Assembly: GCA_964450645.1 (NCBI GenBank)
Contig: CAYVEB010000003.1
Span: 1-64,000, forward strand
Length of the DNA stretch: 64,000 nucleotides
Origin: JAKSPM01 sp964450645
GTDB taxonomy: Bacteria; Bacillota; Clostridia; Oscillospirales; Oscillospiraceae
Reading direction: 5' to 3'
The position numbers and the translations under genes were made by a program. This document shows, one piece after another, positions 60,178 through 64,000 of the stretch. Position 1 is the stretch's first letter; the number at the start of each line of letters is the position of its first letter. The notes under the pieces are model-generated. The model was not told the DNA's origin and did no database searches. It saw only the letters and a list, made by a program, of their open reading frames with translations.

Positions 60178-60840
60178 TCAAGAGGTCGTCAAAAACCTCC
60201 AAAATCCGTCCCAATCGGTATAATCTTCCAAAAAATAGCGGGCGGTCGCCCGCATTTTCTCCCAGTCTCTACGGCTCTCGTCGTCCGCCACCGCGACGGT
60301 GCGAAACCCCGCGTCCCCGGCGGCCTGCAGCGCGTACAAGACATCCTCAAATACCAGCGTCTCCTCCGCGCCGCAGCCTAAGAATTGGGCCGCGCGCCGA
60401 TAGATCAGCGGCTGGCGCTTGGTGGTGTCAAACTGGGTGCAGGTAAACGTCTTTTGAAAATACCGCGCCACGCCCAACCGCTCCAGCGCCGCCGCGATCA
60501 ACGCGGGCGCGCCGGTCGTCGCCAAAACCATGGCAATCCCCGCCCGGTCGAGCCGCCGCAAAAATTCCTCCGCGCCGCGCTTCAGGCGCACCTCGCGCCG
60601 GTAGAAGTCGCCGATCACGCCGCTGATCCCCGCCTGAATTTCCGCCTGGCTCTGCGGCAAACGGTACCGCCGCTTGAGATATGCGGCGCCCTCTTCAAAA
60701 CTCATGGGATAGAGCGTCGCGGCGAGGCCCGCCTCTGGCACAATGCCCAGCCGCTCCAGAAACCGGTTCCCGGCGTCCCGCCAGACCGGCATGGAATCCA
60801 GCAAGGTGCCGTCCACGTCAAAAATCGCTCCGCGGATCAT
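60178..60840 (-). CDS. HAD-superfamily phosphatase in the thiamine operon
   Basis: 220 residues from the ATG at 60840, overlapping the thiE stop by four bases. The HAD motifs are FDVDGTLLDSMP (nucleophile Asp), VLATTGAPALI (motif II), TTKRQP (motif III Lys) and FEDVLYALQAA (motif IV). The helical cap places it in the beta-phosphoglucomutase-like subfamily I. In this operon it may dephosphorylate a thiamine intermediate such as thiamine phosphate, but that is inference from position. A 78-base gap separates it from thiD. Confidence 0.88.
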   Translation of the reverse strand: MIRGAIFDVDGTLLDSMPVWRDAGNRFLERLGIVPEAGLAATLYPMSFEEGAAYLKRRYRLPQSQAEIQAGISGVIGDFYRREVRLKRGAEEFLRRLDRAGIAMVLATTGAPALIAAALERLGVARYFQKTFTCTQFDTTKRQPLIYRRAAQFLGCGAEETLVFEDVLYALQAAGDAGFRTVAVADDESRRDWEKMRATARYFLEDYTDWDGFWRFLTTS

Positions 60841-61478
60841 TCCGCCAACATTGCCTCTACGCTCGCGCGCAGCTCGACCGCCGCCCGCCGGACATCCGCC
60901 TTGGCAAATATCGCGCTGATAACGGCCACGCCGCACACGCCAAGCCCCGCCAGCTGCCGCACGTTTTCCGCGCAAATTCCGCCGATCGCGACCACCGGAA
61001 TCCGCACTGCCTGGCAGATGGCGCGGATTGTACCGTGGGATACCTCCACCGCGTCCGCCTTGGAGCCGGTCGGGAACGCCGCCCCGACGCCCAGGTAGTC
61101 CGCGCCGTTTTGCTCCGCCAGAAGCGCCTGCTCCACCGTGCGCGCGGAAGCCCCAATGATTTTGTCCGGGCCAAGCATCTTCCTGGCCTCGCGCACGCCC
61201 ATATCATGCTGCCCCACATGGACGCCGTCCGCACCGGACGCCAGGGCGATCTCCGCCGAGTCGTTGATCACCAGCGGCACCCCGTACCGGCCGCACAGTG
61301 CTTTCATCCGAATTGCCTCGGCCAAAAACGCGTCGTGCGGCAAGGTTTTCTCCCGCAGCTGGACAAAGCTCACTCCGCCCAGGATCGCCTGTTCCACCTG
61401 CCCGGTCAGTGTCCCGTCCCCCAGCCACGCGCGGTCCGTCACCGCGTACAGCAGCAAATCTTTTTGATTGCAATTCAT
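60837..61478 (-). CDS. thiE: Thiamine-phosphate synthase ThiE
   Basis: 213 residues from the ATG at 61478. ThiE couples HMP-PP with thiazole phosphate to give thiamine phosphate. The TIM-barrel motifs LREKTLPHDAFLAEA, VPLVINDSAEIALASGADGV, HVGQHDMGVREARKMLG, DYLGVGAAFPTGSK and VAIGGICAENV are all intact. It is the first gene of the operon and directly follows a TPP riboswitch and terminator. thiG/thiM for the thiazole half are not nearby. Confidence 0.97.
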   Translation of the reverse strand: MNCNQKDLLLYAVTDRAWLGDGTLTGQVEQAILGGVSFVQLREKTLPHDAFLAEAIRMKALCGRYGVPLVINDSAEIALASGADGVHVGQHDMGVREARKMLGPDKIIGASARTVEQALLAEQNGADYLGVGAAFPTGSKADAVEVSHGTIRAICQAVRIPVVAIGGICAENVRQLAGLGVCGVAVISAIFAKADVRRAAVELRASVEAMLAE

Positions 61479-61532
61479 CTTTCCAGCCCCTTTTCCAGCG
61501 TCATAACCGCCAGCCGTGCCAGCGGTCCGTTT

Positions 61533-61575
61533 CATACAAAACGAGCAAATACACCAACTTCGGTATATTTGCTCG
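61533..61575 (-). terminator. Riboswitch expression platform: intrinsic terminator
   Basis: On the minus strand CGAGCAAATATACC pairs with GGTGTATTTGCTCG around a short loop, then TTTTGT. It lies right behind the TPP aptamer, so the riboswitch likely acts by transcription termination when TPP is bound. Confidence 0.85.
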
Positions 61576-61579
61576 CATT

Positions 61580-61662
61580 CTCTCCCTACGTTGGCATTAT
61601 CCAAATCAGGTCCCGGGTCGAAGGTACACCTTCCTCTCAGCCTGTTCACAAGCTCCCCCTAT
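61580..61662 (-). promoter_or_regulatory. TPP riboswitch (THI element) of the thiE operon
   Basis: Minus-strand sequence holds the conserved aptamer parts in order: GGGGAGC, CAGGCTGAGAGGA, GACCCGGGACCTGATTTGG, ATAATGCCAACGTAGGGA. The match to the THI box is nearly perfect. A TATAAT at about 61683-61678 (minus) provides the -10 element. Confidence 0.96.
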
Positions 61663-61901
61663 TCCATTGTCGCGTCTATTATAATGCGTACTGAACGAAA
61701 GCAAAAGCCTTTCAGGCACCTTGCCTTTGTTCTGACGCAAGGGTTGCGGATTCTTCGCACATGCCGCGCCAATAATCCGCCAAGCGGTTTATCCAGTGAA
61801 TACTATTATAGCGCATGTCCGGCCAAAATACAAGTCACATTTTCAATAAATTCCGCCCCAGCCGCTTCTTTTGTCCGCGCGGAAAGATTCCCCCCGATCG
61901 A

Positions 61902-61930
61902 TTGACAAAAGGAGAAAATTTGTGTATAGT
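61902..61930 (+). promoter_or_regulatory. Sigma-A promoter of the VanW-like gene
   Basis: TTGACA (61902-61907), 17 bases, TATAGT (61925-61930). Confidence 0.75.
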
Positions 61931-61965
61931 TTATTGTGAAAGAATTTGCGGAAAGGAGCTACACT

Positions 61966-63201
61966 ATGGCCGCCAAACCCCCTAGAACCTCAAAACCGGA
62001 ACCCACCGCCCGGCAGAAGGCCGCTTCGCGTACGCCCGCGGCTTCGCCGCAGCGCGCCCAGGCTTCCTCCCGCACGCGCCGTCTGCGCCAGCCCACCAAG
62101 CGGCAAAAAGCCGCCGCTGTCCACACCGCGCGCCCAACACCGGCAGAGCCGAAGCGTCCTGTGCTGCTGGTTCTGGTGGGGATTTTGGCCGTCACCGCCA
62201 CGGTTGTTCTAATTTCCCAATTCGGCCCCGCCGCCCCGGCTTCCATCCCCGAACCGACGAAGCCCGCCGCGTCGGAGACGGCGGCGCCCGCGCAAAGTCT
62301 GCAATCGCAGCCGCTGGAAACGGAGGAACCCGAACCGGTGGAAACCGAGCCGCCGGAAACTGAACCTGCCGGCCCCTTCCCCGATCTGCTGGCCGAATAT
62401 ACCAGCCCCAATTACGGCGGCTACAACCGCACAATCAACTTGCAGCTGGCCTGCGAGGCCCTCGACGGCGCTGAAGTCGCCCCGGGCGCGGTTTTTTCCT
62501 TTAACGAAACCGTCGGCGAGCGCACAGAGGAAAAGGGCTACCTCCCTGCCTCCATCTACAGCGCCGGTACCACCACCGATGAAATCGGCGGCGGCATCTG
62601 CCAAGTGGCCTCCACGCTGTACCTCGTTTCCATGAAGGCGAATATGCAGATCGTCGAGCGCCGGTGCCACCAGTTCACCGTCAACTACCTTCCCCTGGGT
62701 ATGGACGCCGCGATCTACTGGGACGGCGGCCAGGATTTGCAGTTTCGAAACTCCTCAGAATATGCCATCCGCATCAACGCTTCCGCCGAGGGCGGCTATG
62801 TGAACGTGGCCATCTGGGGTACCAAAACGGACGATACGTACATCGAGATGGAGTATGAAATTCTGGAAACCTACGAGCCGGAGGAAATGGAGGAGATTGC
62901 GTGGCTGGAGGAGCCGGGCTATTCCGAGCTCAAAACCACGGGCATCACCGGCTACTATGTGCAGACCTACCGCTGCGTCTACGACGCGGAGGGCAATCTG
63001 CTCAGCCGCACCGAGGAGGACACCTCCAACTACTTCAAGCGCGACCAGGTCACGCTTGTCGGCCCGCCGGAGTCGTCTACAACGCCCCCGAACAGTGCCC
63101 CGCCGATCTCCGACACACCTCCCACGCAGCCGGAGCCGGCGCAGACCGACCCGTCCGAAACGTCCGCGCCCGCGCCGGACGGCGGGGAAACAGAACCGTA
63201 A
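61966..63201 (+). CDS. VanW-like extracytosolic protein
   Basis: 411 residues from the ATG at 61966 (AAAGGAGCTACACT). A very basic cytosolic N-terminus (1-62) is followed by one membrane helix (about 64-86, RPVLLVLVGILAVTATVVLI). A Pro/Glu-rich spacer comes next, and then the VanW domain (about 140-320) with GAVFSFNETVGERTEEKGYL and the signature DEIGGGICQVASTLYLVSMK. After a G5-like part a Thr/Pro-rich tail ends the protein. VanW domains are common in cell-envelope proteins of Firmicutes; some resemble L,D-transpeptidase-linked proteins, but no activity is proven. Not linked to vancomycin genes here. Confidence 0.9.
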   Translation: MAAKPPRTSKPEPTARQKAASRTPAASPQRAQASSRTRRLRQPTKRQKAAAVHTARPTPAEPKRPVLLVLVGILAVTATVVLISQFGPAAPASIPEPTKPAASETAAPAQSLQSQPLETEEPEPVETEPPETEPAGPFPDLLAEYTSPNYGGYNRTINLQLACEALDGAEVAPGAVFSFNETVGERTEEKGYLPASIYSAGTTTDEIGGGICQVASTLYLVSMKANMQIVERRCHQFTVNYLPLGMDAAIYWDGGQDLQFRNSSEYAIRINASAEGGYVNVAIWGTKTDDTYIEMEYEILETYEPEEMEEIAWLEEPGYSELKTTGITGYYVQTYRCVYDAEGNLLSRTEEDTSNYFKRDQVTLVGPPESSTTPPNSAPPISDTPPTQPEPAQTDPSETSAPAPDGGETEP

Positions 63202-63213
63202 AAAACTACGTTG

Positions 63214-63314
63214 AAAGGCGCGCCGCCGGCAGATGAAGTGCACCCCAAATTTTATACTATGTGTTATAATGTCTAAGGGGGTGCATTACACAGATCTGCC
63301 GGCGGCGCGCCTTT
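63214..63314. repeat. 101-bp element with perfect 21-bp terminal inverted repeats
   Basis: The outer arms (63214-63234 and 63294-63314) are exact reverse complements, rich in GGCGCGCCGCCGGC. A second pair, TGCACCCC (63239-63246) and GGGGTGCA (63278-63285), nests inside. The AT-rich loop (63247-63277) contains TTATACTATGTGTTATAATG. It lies between convergent vanW-like and udk genes and may act as a two-way terminator. Confidence 0.7.
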
Positions 63315-63315
63315 A

Positions 63316-63954
63316 TTATATTTCCGCGTCCAGCGCAATCCCGTCAATGTGGTGCTGGATCCGGTTATAGAGCATCTCCAACGCCACCAGGTTTTTGCCG
63401 CCGCCGACCACAATGATGTCCGCTTGCTTCTTGCTTGGCTCCACAAACATCTCATGCATGGGCTTGACCGTGCGCAGATACTGCTCCAGAACCGACTCCA
63501 AACTTCTGCCGCGCTTGGCAACGTCGCGCTTGATGCGGCGGATCAGGCGCACATCCGCGTCCGTATCCACGAAAATCTTGATGTCCATCTCGTCGCAAAG
63601 CTCTTGATTTTCAAAAATTAAAATGCCCTCAACAACGATTACTCTGCGCGGTTCCACCAAAATCGTTTCGGCGGCGCGATTGTGAAGAGAATAATCATAA
63701 GTGGGGCATTCGATGGCTTTCCCCGCCTTCAACTGCCGCAGATGGTCAATCATCATCTGGGTGTCGAACGCGTCGGGATGGTCGTAATTTAGTTTGCTGC
63801 GCTGCTCGTAGGGCATGTCGTTGTGCGCGCGATAGTAGTTGTCGTGGCTCAGGACGCTGATATCATCCCCGAATTTTTTGATCAGATTTTTCATCAGCGT
63901 TGTTTTGCCGCTGCCGCTGCCGCCCGCTATGCCAATGACGATAATATCCTGCAT
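63316..63954 (-). CDS. udk: Uridine kinase
   Basis: 212 residues. It phosphorylates uridine or cytidine for pyrimidine salvage. Walker A is IGIAGGSGSGKTTLMKNLIK, followed by LSHDNYYRAHNDMPYEQRSK, NYDHPDAFDTQMM (nucleoside site), PTYDYSLHNRA and VVEGILIFENQEL. Length and motifs are normal. Its stop codon lies two bases from the 21-bp inverted repeat. Confidence 0.97.
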   Translation of the reverse strand: MQDIIVIGIAGGSGSGKTTLMKNLIKKFGDDISVLSHDNYYRAHNDMPYEQRSKLNYDHPDAFDTQMMIDHLRQLKAGKAIECPTYDYSLHNRAAETILVEPRRVIVVEGILIFENQELCDEMDIKIFVDTDADVRLIRRIKRDVAKRGRSLESVLEQYLRTVKPMHEMFVEPSKKQADIIVVGGGKNLVALEMLYNRIQHHIDGIALDAEI

Positions 63955-64000
63955 AAATGTTCCTCCGTATTGCCCTGGTAAGTGTTTGTCTTTTCACCTT

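Overview
The window looks like a chromosomal piece of a GC-rich, endospore-forming member of the Clostridia, most likely an Oscillospiraceae/Ruminococcaceae-type anaerobe. Three things support this. There are sporulation genes (spo0A, spoIIGA-sigE, a spoVB-like flippase next to HU and rqcP). There is an oxygen-sensitive metabolism (CO-dehydrogenase/acetyl-CoA synthase genes, rubrerythrin, many ferredoxin-type domains). The intergenic signals are typical of Firmicutes (strong AGGAGG ribosome sites, TTG/GTG starts, hairpin-plus-T terminators, a TPP riboswitch). Family-level placement is inference. No rRNA, tRNA, CRISPR array, prophage or intact IS was recognised.

Layout. 1-3 kb: MATE exporter, MntP manganese exporter behind a possible attenuator, and a small unknown gene. 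3.3-10.2 kb (minus strand): mscL, an mreB-type actin, comFC, recD2, a small membrane protein, a Na/Pi-type transporter and a DEDDh exonuclease. 10-17.8 kb: a mixed region with rubrerythrin, two decayed gene fragments (response regulator and ABC exporter), a double-Nudix protein, a ferredoxin, a repeat lipoprotein, citrate-lyase maturation genes (citXG, citC, no citDEF) and CarD. 18-24.3 kb: a histidine-kinase-like protein without its phospho-histidine, a SHOCT membrane protein, rarA, a DUF951 gene, spoIIGA and sigE. 24.3-27.7 kb: a gene-poor stretch, GtrA, an acyl-ACP thioesterase and spo0A with a 0A box upstream.

28-38.6 kb is the metabolic centre: lpd, metF, cooC, acsD, a single gene encoding AcsC joined to AcsE, acsB and an iron-sulfur aldo/keto reductase. 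Together they encode much of the methyl-transfer and acetyl-CoA-synthesis end of the Wood-Ljungdahl pathway. The CO dehydrogenase (acsA) and most of the folate branch must lie elsewhere if the pathway is complete. metF is interrupted only by an artificial run of ten N. 40-51 kb is a long plus-strand housekeeping run: recJ, relA/spoT, dtd, an MBL hydrolase, hemZ, an amidohydrolase homologue that has lost its active-site residues, spoVB, HU and rqcP. 51-57.7 kb: a pyridoxal kinase, a GtrA-YfhO fusion, a graveyard of broken genes, and a D-2-hydroxyacid dehydrogenase. 58-61.7 kb: a TPP-riboswitch-controlled thiamine salvage operon (thiE, HAD phosphatase, thiD, cytX). 61.9-64 kb: a VanW-like protein and uridine kinase, convergent around a perfect 21-bp inverted repeat.

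Two families of dispersed non-coding repeats run through the window. One is a ~173-bp element in two copies (30.76 and 51.10 kb) with degenerate terminal inverted repeats and CTAG-like flanks. The other is a larger, variable family with TTTTCC-ATAAAA ends, often placed exactly at stop codons (2.9, 14.5, 18.3, 29.6, 44.4, 58.0 kb). The most distinctive observations are the AcsC-AcsE fusion, the amidohydrolase pseudoenzyme, the His-less kinase and these repeats.
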